Below are positions 1-9,146 of a DNA stretch of 59,248 nucleotides, piece by piece. The stretch covers positions 1-59,248 of the forward strand of contig JANQQP010000038.1 in the NCBI GenBank assembly GCA_028285005.1. The letters run 5' to 3'. Under the pieces are notes generated by a model. The model saw only the letters and a program-made list of their open reading frames with translations. It made no database searches and had not been told where the DNA came from. The position numbers were made by a program, and so were the translations under genes. This DNA comes from Dehalococcoidia bacterium. GTDB taxonomy: Bacteria; Chloroflexota; Dehalococcoidia; Lucifugimonadales; Lucifugimonadaceae. Each line of letters begins with the position of its first letter. Within the stretch, counting starts at the first letter, position 1.

Positions 1-440
1 CCCAGCTTGGGAGAGGGTTAGGGTGAGGGTCATCGTTCTGGCCGGCAGCCGAGATCCGGTAGGGGCGCTGCTTGCCGCGCCCGGTCTGGGCAAAGCCCAG
101 ACATCAACCCACCCTCTAACTCCCTCCCTGTCAGGGAGGGAGAAGAAGACGCCATCCTGAGCTTGTCGAAGGGTGGCCACCGTGCTGGTAGGGGTACCGC
201 TCGCTGCGCCCGGTCGGCCGTCCCGGCCGACATCACCCTCTCCCTTAATCCCTCTCCCATCGAGGAGAACGGAAGAAAGTCCCGACTCTTCGATATGTCA
301 TCCCGACCATCGCGGAGGGACCTGACCGTTGATGAGAGGTCTCCGGAAGATTCTGAATCAAGTTCAGAATGACAGGCTTACGACCACCCCTTGACTCCCT
401 CCTAGCGAGCAAATGAGAAGACTGTTTCCGCCTCTGGCGC
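1..440. repeat. Composite intergenic repeat cluster (left end)
   Basis: No gene is supported in the first 522 bases. Bases 1-33 hold the stretch with CAGCTTGGGAGAGGG. Bases 57-89 hold GGTAGGGGCGCTGC..GGTCTGG. Bases 104-148 hold the CCCTCCCTGTCAGGGAGGG palindrome block. Bases 228-272 hold the CTCTCCCTTAATCCCTC block and 296-374 hold an 80-bp element with inverted ends. The same blocks recur near 3.3, 10.4, 15.3, 16.1, 55.3 and 59.1 kb. The short reading frames here are shadows of repeats. Confidence 0.85.
296..374 (+). repeat. 80-bp element with terminal inverted repeats, copy 1
   Basis: The copy starts TGTCATCCCGACC and ends TTCAGAATGACA, so its ends are inverted repeats (TGTCAT/ATGACA). Close to the right end lies ATTCTGAA-tcaag-TTCAGAAT-type dyad symmetry. 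Three further copies lie at 15391-15470 (inverted), 16064-16144 and 59065-59144. It has no coding capacity and resembles a MITE/REP-type element. Confidence 0.85.
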
Positions 441-449
441 ACTGTTTAT

Positions 450-478
450 TTGACATGATATAGTAAATTTACTACGCT
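450..478 (+). promoter_or_regulatory. Promoter with 14-bp palindromic operator candidate
   Basis: TTGACA lies at 450-455, with a weak -10 about 17 bases downstream near 473-478. The perfect palindrome TAGTAAATTTACTA at 461-474 fills the spacer and overlaps the -10 region. The following gene pair ends with an XRE-type regulator, so autoregulation through this site is a natural inference. Confidence 0.5.
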
Positions 479-522
479 TAACAGCGTTATCGCTATTAGC
501 TCTTAGTGGAGGCAGTTCCCAC

Positions 523-984
523 TTGAGACACATGTCACCGTCTTCTGCAGCCGCATTCTTCAAGATTGACCGGCCCCGCACGCGACGCTATCGCAGGTCT
601 GTTGCGCTTAGCTACGTGGGCACGCTCGGAGCTCTTATGCTCCTGACCGGGCTTGTCGACAACTACTGGCTGGCGGCGCCTCTCGTGCTCCTGTACATGG
701 TCACTACTTTCTTCCTCTACCGGAGCGTGCACGGCATTACCGAGACCTCAACTCGCGAACTTGATGAGCGTCAGGTTGAGCTGCGAAACGGCGCCTACCG
801 CAACGCCTACTGGGCTGGCGTGATGATCGCCTTCATCGGCGGCATCTTCGTGTCTCGGATTGTCGACTGGGACACGGCGTTTGAGTTGGGGCTGTTCGTT
901 GCCGTGTGGGGCATGCTTTCCGGCCTGCCGACGTTGCTGCTGGCCTGGACTCAGCCGAGCGATTTCGTCGATGAAGAAGAGTAG
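523..984 (+). CDS. Four-helix membrane protein paired with an XRE regulator
   Basis: A 153-residue integral membrane protein. Two hydrophobic helices lie at about 28-63, a charged stretch ERQVELRNGAYRNAYWA follows, then two more helices at about 95-142. The TTG at 523 is chosen because GGAGG at 508-512 sits 10 bases upstream; the ATG at 532 would be 19 bases away. The last 14 bases overlap the start of the downstream helix-turn-helix gene, so the two are probably translationally coupled. Small membrane proteins of this shape next to short XRE regulators form a recurrent gene pair in bacteria. The function is not known, and a role in sensing or holding the regulator at the membrane is only an inference. 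Confidence 0.8.
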   Translation: MRHMSPSSAAAFFKIDRPRTRRYRRSVALSYVGTLGALMLLTGLVDNYWLAAPLVLLYMVTTFFLYRSVHGITETSTRELDERQVELRNGAYRNAYWAGVMIAFIGGIFVSRIVDWDTAFELGLFVAVWGMLSGLPTLLLAWTQPSDFVDEEE

Positions 985-1237
985 CCGCAACGGCGATAGA
1001 CCGGCGCTCTACACCCGCCTACCGATGTTGCGGGCCGAGCGCGGAATCTCGCGCAAGGAGCTTGCGGAGCGCGTCGGCGTGCACGTGCAGACGATCGGCT
1101 ACATCGAGCGTGGCGAGTACAGCCCCAGTCTCGACCTGGGCTTCAGGATCGCCGCCGTGTTCGAACTGCCGATCGAGGCGATATTCTCGCCGCAGCCATT
1201 TGCAACACTTGATGCGAGCGCGCTGACGGGCGGTTAG
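971..1237 (+). CDS. Short XRE-family helix-turn-helix regulator
   Basis: An 88-residue, single-domain DNA-binding protein. The core LRAERGISRKELAERVGVHVQTIGYIERGEYSPSL is a textbook Cro/C1-type HTH, followed by a helix ending in FELPIEAIFSP, as in small YgzD/YozG-like regulators. The ATG at 971 lies inside the last codons of the membrane-protein gene (14-base overlap in another frame). The stop overlaps by four bases the end of the convergent hydrolase gene. It probably represses its own operon through the palindrome at 461-474. Confidence 0.88.
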   Translation: MKKSSRNGDRPALYTRLPMLRAERGISRKELAERVGVHVQTIGYIERGEYSPSLDLGFRIAAVFELPIEAIFSPQPFATLDASALTGG

Positions 1238-3225
1238 TCGTCGCCCGCCGGAAGTGGCTCGCTCACGAGTGATTGCGCGTAGTCGAAGCGGGCGAGGGCG
1301 TTTTCGACGACCAGCTCCAGGTCCTCTTCGAGTACGTAGCCATCTTTCACGAGCTGTTCGGCCTCGGCGCGGACGAGCTGCTCATACCGCCCACGGCTTT
1401 CGTATCGCTCTTCGACTGATCGGTGCGGGTCTTTGTTCGCGAGTCTTTGCTGTTCGGTTAGAGGAAACCAGCGTGTGAAGCCCTGCATCGGGATCTGCTG
1501 GTCTGGTGCGCCGGTCTCCGGGGAGCGCGTGTTCCAGCCTGAGTGGGTGGCGACTGGCACCGACACGTCTGGCAGTCTGACGCCGCCGATCTCGTTGCCG
1601 TCGTCATCGACGGCGGAGACCAGGCACTGGTAAGCATCGCCCTCGACTGGTGGGTAGATACCGACTCCTTCATCCGCCCGCGGACCGAGGTCGATCGTGC
1701 GAATCACCCAAAGTTTCGATGGGTCAGGCGTCGCCTGCTCCGGCAGTCGCTTGAAGGTGTCGATCACGGCTGAGCGATCAACAGCGCTGCCGTCGTCCAT
1801 CCTCGGGTGTTTGCTAGGCGGAGGCTCTTTGCCGTCCGAGATCCAGTCAACCAGGTTGACCAGTGCAGCCCTGAGCAGCGGTGAGTAGTCGACCACATTA
1901 AAGGCGTGCGCTCCCTTCGCGCCCTCCGGCGCGCCTTCGCTCGTCTGCGGGATTGTGCCCGGCCCATGCTGTGTGCCAGCGAAGTGGTAGCTGCGGGTGT
2001 TCGGATCCGGTTCGAGGTCCGCCCTGCCCTGCGGGTCGGTGGTCATGAGCGAGCAGTCGCCGCGCCAGAACTCTGCTGAGCTATTGGTGTAGAAGACCTT
2101 CGGCATGGCGTCTTGCTCATGCAAGCGGGTAAGCAGGCCGTCTCGCCTGCCGCTCAGCGGATCAGCGAGTTCGGTGTCTGCGAACGGGAACATGTGACCC
2201 CAGTTCGGGTACGACTGGTTCGACGGCTGCGCGTAACGGTGATTGAACGAGCCCATGCGTGCGCCAGCGACGTGCGGCAGCAGGCCGTCATAGGCCTTGC
2301 GACCCTGCTCATCGAGGTTCAGACCGAGGTGCATGAAGTGCCTGATCATGCGGCCGGTCTGCGAAACTCCGTAGCCGATCGCTTGGTCGATCTTGCCCAT
2401 GCCAGGCAGGAACGCTTCGCTGTCGTGTCGGAGGAATGTGGCGACATCACGGAACGCTATGAGGCCGGCGCCGGCGATGGGCGCTTCGCTGGTCGAGTAG
2501 ACGACCTGGTAGTAGCGGCCGGGCTCGAACCCGCCTTCTAGGTAGATGTGCTCGCTGCTCGGCATGACACCGTCAGATGTCTCCTGCGCAAACCGCCACT
2601 GGTCGCGTGGGACATTTTCGGTTGGGCCGTCTTCGAACTCACGCACGTACAGGACGGCGTTCGGATCTTCGAGGTTCGCAGCAGCCAGCGGGCGATGAAT
2701 ACGGTCGGCGAGGAGCCAGGTGGTGGCGCGCTGGTTGGGACGGATCTCGACCACCGTTTGGCCAGGATCGGGCTCGCCTGAGATGTCGGCCATCGGAGGC
2801 TCGAGGCCCATCAGGATGTCGTCCTGATAGACGTCCCATTGCCAGCCGATCGAGGCGACGGTGTAGCCACGCTTAAAGAGAAAGCCGTCGCCTGGCGGTG
2901 GCGAGGTTGTTGCGTCTGCGCCGGTGATGTTGAAGGTGTCGATGACGCGCCGGCGGCCGCGGTTGGGCAGCTCTACAAGGAGCGTGCGGGAGCCGAGTTC
3001 GGGATTGACAGGGCGAACGATGGAGAGGTCGGCCCGGAAGCGCACTTTGCCGCTTTCGTCGGTGGGCGCGAGGTTGAGGTCGACGATGTGTCGGTTGGCT
3101 GGAGAGTTTGGGTCGACAGCGAAGGTGAGGACGCCATCGATCTGCTCGTAGGCGCCAGTGTCGCTAAAGGAGATGCCGTCAGCGTAAGGAAAGCGGCGTG
3201 TCTGCTCGAAGTTGATGACGCTCAT
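1234..3225 (-). CDS. Alpha/beta-hydrolase domain protein (Abhydrolase_10-like)
   Basis: A 663-residue protein matching the large alpha/beta-hydrolase family (Abhydrolase_10 type) common in marine bacteria. The N-terminal half is beta-rich (FPYADGISFSDTGAYEQI, LLVELPNRGRR). The nucleophile elbow is GVSQTG with Ser288. The C-terminal region carries SVPVATHSGWNTR and GFTRWFPLTEQQR, both typical of the family. No signal peptide is seen. The substrate is unknown; esters or lactones are likely by family. The ATG at 3225 is followed directly by a well-conserved start, and the stop overlaps the convergent XRE gene by four bases. A repeat block separates it from the genes to its right. Confidence 0.85.
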   Translation of the reverse strand: MSVINFEQTRRFPYADGISFSDTGAYEQIDGVLTFAVDPNSPANRHIVDLNLAPTDESGKVRFRADLSIVRPVNPELGSRTLLVELPNRGRRRVIDTFNITGADATTSPPPGDGFLFKRGYTVASIGWQWDVYQDDILMGLEPPMADISGEPDPGQTVVEIRPNQRATTWLLADRIHRPLAAANLEDPNAVLYVREFEDGPTENVPRDQWRFAQETSDGVMPSSEHIYLEGGFEPGRYYQVVYSTSEAPIAGAGLIAFRDVATFLRHDSEAFLPGMGKIDQAIGYGVSQTGRMIRHFMHLGLNLDEQGRKAYDGLLPHVAGARMGSFNHRYAQPSNQSYPNWGHMFPFADTELADPLSGRRDGLLTRLHEQDAMPKVFYTNSSAEFWRGDCSLMTTDPQGRADLEPDPNTRSYHFAGTQHGPGTIPQTSEGAPEGAKGAHAFNVVDYSPLLRAALVNLVDWISDGKEPPPSKHPRMDDGSAVDRSAVIDTFKRLPEQATPDPSKLWVIRTIDLGPRADEGVGIYPPVEGDAYQCLVSAVDDDGNEIGGVRLPDVSVPVATHSGWNTRSPETGAPDQQIPMQGFTRWFPLTEQQRLANKDPHRSVEERYESRGRYEQLVRAEAEQLVKDGYVLEEDLELVVENALARFDYAQSLVSEPLPAGDD

Positions 3226-3295
3226 GGTGCGGCTCCGGGGCGGGGTTTTTCGAGTGGTTCATGGCGATCAGTCGCAACGGTAGCAGATGGCGGTG

Positions 3296-3360
3296 GTCGG
3301 CCTGTGGCCGACATCTCCCTCTCCCTTAATCCCTCTCCCATCGAGGAAGAGGGGAAAACG
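3296..3360. repeat. Intergenic repeat block
   Basis: GGCCTGTGGCCGACATC followed by CTCTCCCTTAATCCCTC and CCATCGAGGA repeats the block at 217-272 with few differences. It lies between the hydrolase start and the lipoprotein end, and nothing coding is seen. Confidence 0.8.
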
Positions 3361-3451
3361 ATCGACCCTGCGTTGTTGAACTGAGCACGGTTCTCACTCG
3401 GTGATCCAAGACACGAGATCGCTGAATCGACTGGAGCGAATCGTTACACAA

Positions 3452-4387
3452 TCATTGGGCGCCGATATAGAGATCCATGAGCGGTATCCATACGACGACT
3501 TTTTCGCCATCAACTGTCGCTTCGAATTGCCCGATGGCCTCAAGGCACTCAAGATCCGTCTTGAAAACTCCAATCCCAACCAATTCTTGAGTTGACAGCA
3601 CCGGTGGCCCATCCTTCATCCATGTCAATCCGACGGTCGGAGGGGCGGTTCGGGGTAGAAGCACACAATTCACCACCGGTGGAATCCGCAAGCCGGCAAG
3701 TCGTTCCCCAGTCGTCAGGTTTCTCTGTGGCTGGTAACTGTCAAGCTGTGCAGGCAGGATCTGGTTCCAGGTGTAGTAAATTGATCCTCGATCTGCCGCG
3801 ACCCTTAGTTGATAGATTTCGCCTCGTACGACATCACTAGGAATGCTGCGCGGAGTAGCTGTAGGTTCCGGAGTAGGCGTGGGCGTTTTCGGAGGAGCGA
3901 GTCGCTCCTCTTCAACGAATATGCCATAAGGCTGAAGTGTGTTGATGGTCAGATAGAAATCACCCGATCCCCTGATAACCGTCGAACCTGAAGCGTCGCC
4001 AATCGCGTTTGCCGCCACGTCTATCAGTTCGCCAGATTCTCGATAGACGTATATCTGAAAGTTCAGTTCTCCGAGCCGTCCAGGGCTCGTGGACCAGCGA
4101 ATTCGCCATTTTCGGCTCGGTATCGAAAACGTATCGGTATTGGTGATGGACTCTCCACCGAACCGTGCTACTTCAATCCATTGAAGTGAGAGTTCAGTGG
4201 TTGGAGTAGGCTCAGGGGTCGGATCCTCGGCGATAGCTGATTTGTTGTCCGCTGATGGCGACTCATCTGATGTCGCAACCGTGGCAGTAGTTGAATCGTC
4301 TTCGGCGGCCGTAGACGCACACGCGACACCCATGATTGAAGCAAGACTGAGGATGATCATGAGGTATTTCATGGTCAAATGTGCCAT
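3452..4387 (-). CDS. Lipoprotein of unknown function
   Basis: A 311-residue protein with a lipoprotein signal: hydrophobic helix MKYLMIILSLASIMG followed by the lipobox GVAC with Cys23. A Ser/Thr/Asp-rich and TPEPTPT linker to about residue 65 fits a cell-surface anchor. The mature part is beta-rich, with a second Pro/Thr spacer (PKTPTPTPEPTATP) near the middle splitting it into two modules. The start may instead be the ATG at 4372, which gives a cleaner signal peptide. I do not recognise a family. The coding is more AT-rich than that of neighbouring enzymes. Confidence 0.75.
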   Translation of the reverse strand: MAHLTMKYLMIILSLASIMGVACASTAAEDDSTTATVATSDESPSADNKSAIAEDPTPEPTPTTELSLQWIEVARFGGESITNTDTFSIPSRKWRIRWSTSPGRLGELNFQIYVYRESGELIDVAANAIGDASGSTVIRGSGDFYLTINTLQPYGIFVEEERLAPPKTPTPTPEPTATPRSIPSDVVRGEIYQLRVAADRGSIYYTWNQILPAQLDSYQPQRNLTTGERLAGLRIPPVVNCVLLPRTAPPTVGLTWMKDGPPVLSTQELVGIGVFKTDLECLEAIGQFEATVDGEKVVVWIPLMDLYIGAQ

Positions 4388-4442
4388 TCAGCCCCGCGGA
4401 TGATCCGATGCCTCGGCAGAGCCGGCGTCAATGGAAGTTGCC

Positions 4443-7337
4443 CTAATCATCCGCCAGCATTGGCGCTTCTTCTGGGTGTTGCTCTTTCAGGGTTGTTGGC
4501 GGGATGACCTCGCCGGCCAGACGGACTCGTTTTTGGGCGGCGCGCCATTGCGGGTTCTGCTCGGCGGCCTTTTCTATGCGGACAGCAGCGGCCTTGAATT
4601 CCGGCGTCTCTGTGATGAAGTCATAGGCGTCGGAGGTCACGTCGTTGGTGCGGGTCAGTTCGGGGAATGCGAACGACATGAAGACTGTGCCGCGTGGTGA
4701 GCGATCGGTGATCTTGGCGGACACCGTGACCGAGCCTCGACGAGAGCTGATGCGAAGAGTGTCGCCGTCCTCGATGCCCCAGTCGACGGCATCGTCGGGA
4801 TGAATCTCGCACATCTCGTGCGGCACCAGCAGTTCGAAGCCTGTCGCCCGGCCGGTCTGCGTTCCGGTGTGATAGGTGGAGCGTCGACGTCCGGTCGTGA
4901 GCATCACCGGGAACTCGTCGTCCGGCTCTTCAGCCGGCGGGACGTGGTCGACGGGAGCGAAGAAACCGGGCATGCCCGACTCCATGTCGTCACGGTGCAG
5001 ATACTCGGTGCCGGGGTGGTCCTCGTCGGGGCACGGCCACTGGATGCCATGCCCTTCCTCGAGCCGCTCGTATGTGATGCCGGCCAGGATGGGCGTGAGC
5101 TTCCGCATCTCGTCCCAGACCTCGGCGGGTGTCTCGATGTCCTGCGGCTTACCCATGCGAGCGAAAAGGTCGAGGAGGATGTCGATGTCTTCCCTCGCCT
5201 CGCCCGGCGGATCGACTGCGCGCCGCACTCGTTGCACGCGTCGTTCGCTGTTAGCGAATGTTCCTTCCGACTCTGCGAACGCAGCGGCCGGCAGCACGAC
5301 ATCTGCGATTCGTGCGGTGTCGGTGAGAAAGATGTCTTGCACCACCATGAACTCGGCGGACTTCAGCGCGTGCTCAGCGTGATTGGCATGCGGGTCTGAG
5401 ACGACCGTGTTCTCGCCCATGACGAAGACGCCCCGTACGTTGCCACGGATCATCTGGTCCATTGCGGTGATCTTGGTAATGCCGCGCCGCGCAGGCAGCG
5501 GCGAGCCCCAGGCCTCTTCGAACTTCTCCCGGACCGGCGCTTTTTCTATCTTCTGGTAGCCGGGCAGGTCGGTTGGGATGGCGCCAGCGTCGCCTGCGCC
5601 CTGCACATTGTTCTGGCCTCGCAGCGGGTTGACGCCGCCGCCGTACGCACCGAAGTTGCCGCAGAGCATGCCGAGGTTGCCGAGGCTCTGGACGTTGTGC
5701 GAGCCGCAGGAGTGCTCAGTGATGCCGAGCGTGTAGCAGATGGCGGCGCCGGGCGAGGCCTTGGCGTACTCACGTGCGACGAAGTAGATGTCTTCTACGT
5801 CGATGCCGCAGATCTCGGCCGAGTACTCCGGCGGATAGTTCTGGACATGGGTAGCGAAGGCCTCGAAGCCCTCGGTGCGTTTGGCGACGTAGCGCTGGTC
5901 GTAAAGCTGCTCATTGATGATGACGTTGGCGACGGCGTTGAAGAATGGGATGTCAGTGCCAACGTTGATCTGCACGTGGCGGTCGGCCCACTTCGTCAGC
6001 TCGATCTTGCGTGGGTCAACGACGATGAGCTTTGCGCCTTTGCTGACGGCGCGCTTCATCCGCAGCGAGATGACGGGATGCGCTTCGGTGGTGTTAGAGC
6101 CCGTGACGAGGATGAGATTGGAGTCGGCCAGCTCCTCGATGGAGTTGGTCATCGCTCCCCGTCCCACCTGGACCGCCAGACCGGCGACCGTTGGAGCGTG
6201 TCAAGTACGTGAACAGTTATCTATGTTGTTGGTGCCGATGGCGATGCGGGCGAACTTCTGCAGCAGGTAGTTGGCCTCGGTCACGACGCGCGCCGACGCC
6301 CAGCAGACGATGCTGTCGGGGCCGTCTTCGTCGATGATCTTCTTGAAGTTCGCTGCGACAAGATCCAGAGCTTCATCCCATGTTGCGCGCTGCAGCACTC
6401 CGTCTTTGCGAATGAGCGGGTGTTTGAGACGCTGCTCGGATTTAACGAACTCCCATGATGCGAACTGGCCCTTCACGCAGAGAGAGCCTCGAGACGGCGC
6501 ATCGAAGTCGGGCTTTGTCCCGACCAGTTCACCGCCCTTTGTGACGAGCTCGATACCACAGCCGACCCCGCAGTACGGGCAAATAGACTTGGTGTGATCG
6601 GTCTCGTGTGGGTCGATTCCGGCCAGCTTGCGGTCAGTTAGCGCGCCAGTTGGACAGGTGTTGATGCACTGGCCACAGAAGGTGCACGGGCTGTCGAGCA
6701 AGTTGTTGTTGAAGAACGAGAAGATCTTCGAGTCTTGCCCACGGCCGTCGACGGTGATGGCTCCCGCCTGTTCCCATTCGTTGCAGATATTCGTGCAGCG
6801 GTAACAGGCGATGCAGAGATCGTAGTCGCGCTGGATGAACGGGTTGGGGTCTGGCGCAGGTTTACGGCGTTCGATCAGCGGAATGGCGCCGGCTTTGGCG
6901 TCGTATTCGCGGACGGCACGATAGAACTCTGAGTGCGCCGTCTTGTCGTCTTCAGGAAAGGCCTTCGCCGCTGAGGTCTCGGAGAGCAGCATCTCGAGGA
7001 GCGTCTTGCGGTAGTCCTTCAGCTCTTCGGTGTGGGTCTCGACCTTCTGACCTTCGGCTGCGAAGGATGTGCAGGAGGCGACGGTCTCGATGCGACCATC
7101 GACTTCGACTTCAACCAGGCACATGCGGCATGTGCCCTTTGGCCCTACACGTTCGTCGTAGCAGAGTGTTGGGACGTCGAAGCCTGCGTTTTGGAGGGCG
7201 TCCAACACCCGTGCGTTGGCGGGCACTGCGACACCGACGCCGTTCACCTGCAGGTTGAGCGGCTTCATGGTGGCGGATGCGGCCGCGTTTTCAGGTGTTG
7301 CTATGGTCATGACAGGCAGTCCGGTGAGCCTTCGCAC
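4443..7337 (-). CDS. fdhA: Formate dehydrogenase alpha subunit, selenocysteine-containing (in-frame TGA)
   Basis: One 964-residue molybdopterin oxidoreductase read through a TGA at 6201-6203. N-terminal [2Fe-2S] ferredoxin fold has Cys59, 70, 73 and 89. Two [4Fe-4S] clusters follow (Cys175/178/181/185 and Cys218/221/224/228), then the bis-PGD domain cluster (Cys253/256/260/287). The sequence around the TGA reads NNIDNCSRT-U-HAPTVAGL, matching the Sec site of E. coli FdhF (CARVUHGPSVAGL). Residue 379 is therefore Sec, the Mo/W ligand. The C-terminal half has the usual MopB and molydopterin-binding domains. The NuoG-type His-Cys cluster expected after residue 100 is absent. It probably oxidises formate to CO2 or does the reverse. 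No NuoF/NuoE-type partner is adjacent. Start is GTG 7337 or ATG 7310. Confidence 0.85.
6170..6203 (-). promoter_or_regulatory. Candidate bacterial SECIS hairpin after the UGA
   Basis: On the minus strand the TGA is followed by CACGCTCCAACGGTCGC (17 bases) and then the loop region. The stem CGCC/GGCG (6183-6186 with 6174-6177) closes the loop GGTCT. It extends through U-G and G-C pairs with one bulged U. The E. coli fdhF SECIS has the loop AGGUCU at the same distance from UGA, and even the flanking bases are similar. This is what SelB would need to insert selenocysteine. Confidence 0.7.
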
Positions 7338-7442
7338 AGTATACGCATCACGTTTGACCGACAGATTCGGTGAGTTTGCTATGCCAACAGTAGACTCTTG
7401 TAAATCTTCCGACTCAGGTCATAGTCTGCGAGATTTCGTTTC

Positions 7443-8087
7443 ATGAACCGTAGCCAGCAACTGTGGATAGACAATCAGTCCGGCAGGATTTACGTGCGTG
7501 GCCGTGACGTGACCAATACTTTGCGCGCACAGGCGCGCAGGGTACTCGCGCTCTTGTACGGCAATCGTGGACGTCGAGTCGGCCAGCGAGAGTTGATGGG
7601 TTTGTTTCGATACGGCCCCTACATTGATCGCGATATCTCTTGGGGAATCAGCCATATCAGACGATTTCTTGAGCAGCACGACTTAGACCATGTCTACCAG
7701 GTCCCGCGGCGTACAGCGGCAGGCTACATGCTGGTTGGAGACGAGCCGCCGGTGTCAGAATTCGTCGCGGTGGTAGAAAAACATATGTCCGCAGTTATCG
7801 CCGCTATTCGGGTGTATGAGCATTGGTCATCATCAAATGAGCGCCGACAGGCTGAGACTTTAGTCGCCAATCTCCAAACTGAATTGATCCGCCTCGTCAC
7901 TGCAGACGACGAGAGCATCATCGAACGACTAGGAATGGTCCAGGCCGCAACACGTAACATCGAGCAACACGCCCGGACGTTCGTCATTACGAGAGTCAGG
8001 GCGGCATTCTCCGAGAAAGCATTCGAAAGTCTGTTGGGCAACGTTGTTAGCTTTGGACTTGGCTTGGCCGCAGGCAAGGCCTTTTAG
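7443..8087 (+). CDS. Winged-helix (OmpR-type) DNA-binding protein with helical C-terminus
   Basis: A 214-residue protein. Residues about 5-95 look like an OmpR/PhoB winged helix: short beta hairpin WIDNQSGRIYVRGRDV, then RRVLALLYGNRGRRVGQRELMGL, recognition-helix region ISWGISHIRRFLEQ, and wing VYQVPRRTAAGYML. There is no receiver domain. The rest is mostly helical (VVEKHMSAVIAAIRVYEHW..., SEKAFESLLGNVVSFGLGLAAGKAF) with a hydrophobic Gly-rich end that could touch a membrane or a partner. It is divergent from fdhA across about 105 bases and may regulate it, but that rests on position only. No Shine-Dalgarno is clear. The coding is AT-richer than that of fdhA. Confidence 0.75.
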   Translation: MNRSQQLWIDNQSGRIYVRGRDVTNTLRAQARRVLALLYGNRGRRVGQRELMGLFRYGPYIDRDISWGISHIRRFLEQHDLDHVYQVPRRTAAGYMLVGDEPPVSEFVAVVEKHMSAVIAAIRVYEHWSSSNERRQAETLVANLQTELIRLVTADDESIIERLGMVQAATRNIEQHARTFVITRVRAAFSEKAFESLLGNVVSFGLGLAAGKAF

Positions 8088-8211
8088 TCAAGACCGAATT
8101 TGGCCGACGTCAGAACGGTAACGCTCAGTTCAGTGTCCGCAATTGCCTGCTGAAGCTATCACCTTAAAATCGTATAGACCATGGTGTATTTGATAGAAGC
8201 CGAATTGGCCA

Positions 8212-8985
8212 CTACCGCGGCTGCGTACAGAGGACCCAGAGTCGGAGCTGGAATGGTTCGGATTCGATGCTCAGGCGCTGGGCCGCTGCGAACCATGAGG
8301 TGAAGTCGCCGTCGGGGTTCTGCGTGTGCGGATAGTTCTGGGTCAGGGCTGCCGGGCCGCCGATGACCTCGGCGCCACCGGTGACTACGGCGCCAGAGTT
8401 GGGACATGTGATGCCACCGCTGGCAGTTATTCCGTCCTGCGAGTTGTAGATCGCGGTGTGCTCTCGATGCGGCAGCGGCGCCACGGTCGGAGGCGCTGAC
8501 TCGCCCTGTGGGCCTTGCGGTCCCTGCTCGCCTGCGGGTCCCTGAACCCCAGCCGGGCCCTGTGGACCGGCCGGGCCTTGCGCGCCGGTTGCCCCTGTCG
8601 CTCCGGTCTGGCCTGTTAGTCCAATTTCGCCCTCAGCGCCTGCTATCCCCTGCTGACCGGCCGGCCCCGGCGGACCCTGTGGGCCTTCCGGGCCGGGCTC
8701 GCCCTGCACTCCTTGAACGCCTGCGGGGCCGGTGTCTGAGGCGCTCAGGGCTTCGTTGATGGCGATGCCGCCCGCAACTGCGGCGATCGATATCGGCACG
8801 GTGATGAATATCTGGAGTGTGAGAGTGCTTACCGGCGACTGATCGTCCGGATCACGCCTGAGTAGACGATTCAGAAGGCGCAGAAGCTTGCCCGCCCGGA
8901 CGACCTGCTTCCGAGTATCGGACTGCCGTCGCTCTTGCTCAGGCGCGGGCTCAGGCTGGCCGGTCCGTCCACTCTCTTCTGCCAT
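8212..8985 (-). CDS. Membrane-anchored collagen-like protein
   Basis: A 257-residue protein. Residues 1-50 are charged and cytoplasmic. A single membrane helix lies at about 56-80 ([20 protein letters not shown]). Residues 86-163 are 26 uninterrupted Gly-X-Y triplets rich in GPQ, GPA and GAT. Residues 165-257 form a small non-repetitive domain with two Cys (ITCPNSG near 200, WVLCTQ at the end). The design fits a trimeric surface stalk carrying a C-terminal globular head. GGAGG 8 bases upstream supports the ATG at 8985. Function unknown; adhesion or surface display is an inference. Confidence 0.85.
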   Translation of the reverse strand: MAEESGRTGQPEPAPEQERRQSDTRKQVVRAGKLLRLLNRLLRRDPDDQSPVSTLTLQIFITVPISIAAVAGGIAINEALSASDTGPAGVQGVQGEPGPEGPQGPPGPAGQQGIAGAEGEIGLTGQTGATGATGAQGPAGPQGPAGVQGPAGEQGPQGPQGESAPPTVAPLPHREHTAIYNSQDGITASGGITCPNSGAVVTGGAEVIGGPAALTQNYPHTQNPDGDFTSWFAAAQRLSIESEPFQLRLWVLCTQPR

Positions 8986-9107
8986 GCCCGGCGCCTCCGC
9001 GGTGCTGAGTCTTCGTTATTGCGCTGAACTGCGTCGGTGGGCGATGAACTTACTACAGGACCGCAGAATGCCGCCAGTTTGGTCGGTCGAGAGTGGAAAC
9101 GTGCCGT

Positions 9108-9138
9108 TTGAAAGCTCGAGTTGGCGTCGACCTATAAT
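9108..9138 (+). promoter_or_regulatory. Promoter for a probably leaderless mRNA
   Basis: TTGAAA at 9108-9113 and a consensus TATAAT at 9133-9138 are separated by 19 bases. The ATG at 9147 begins 8 bases after the -10 box, about where transcription should start, and there is no Shine-Dalgarno sequence. Confidence 0.55.
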
Positions 9139-9146
9139 GCGGCCGC

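Noticed and set aside
6168..6203. Frameshift or nonsense mutation splitting the formate dehydrogenase
   Set aside because: Both parts are in the same frame, only one codon (TGA) interrupts them, and it falls on the Sec position with a SECIS-like hairpin after it.
8498..8728. Tandem repeats suggesting a CRISPR or VNTR array
   Set aside because: The periodicity is nine bases and encodes Gly-X-Y triplets of the collagen-like protein; there are no spacers.
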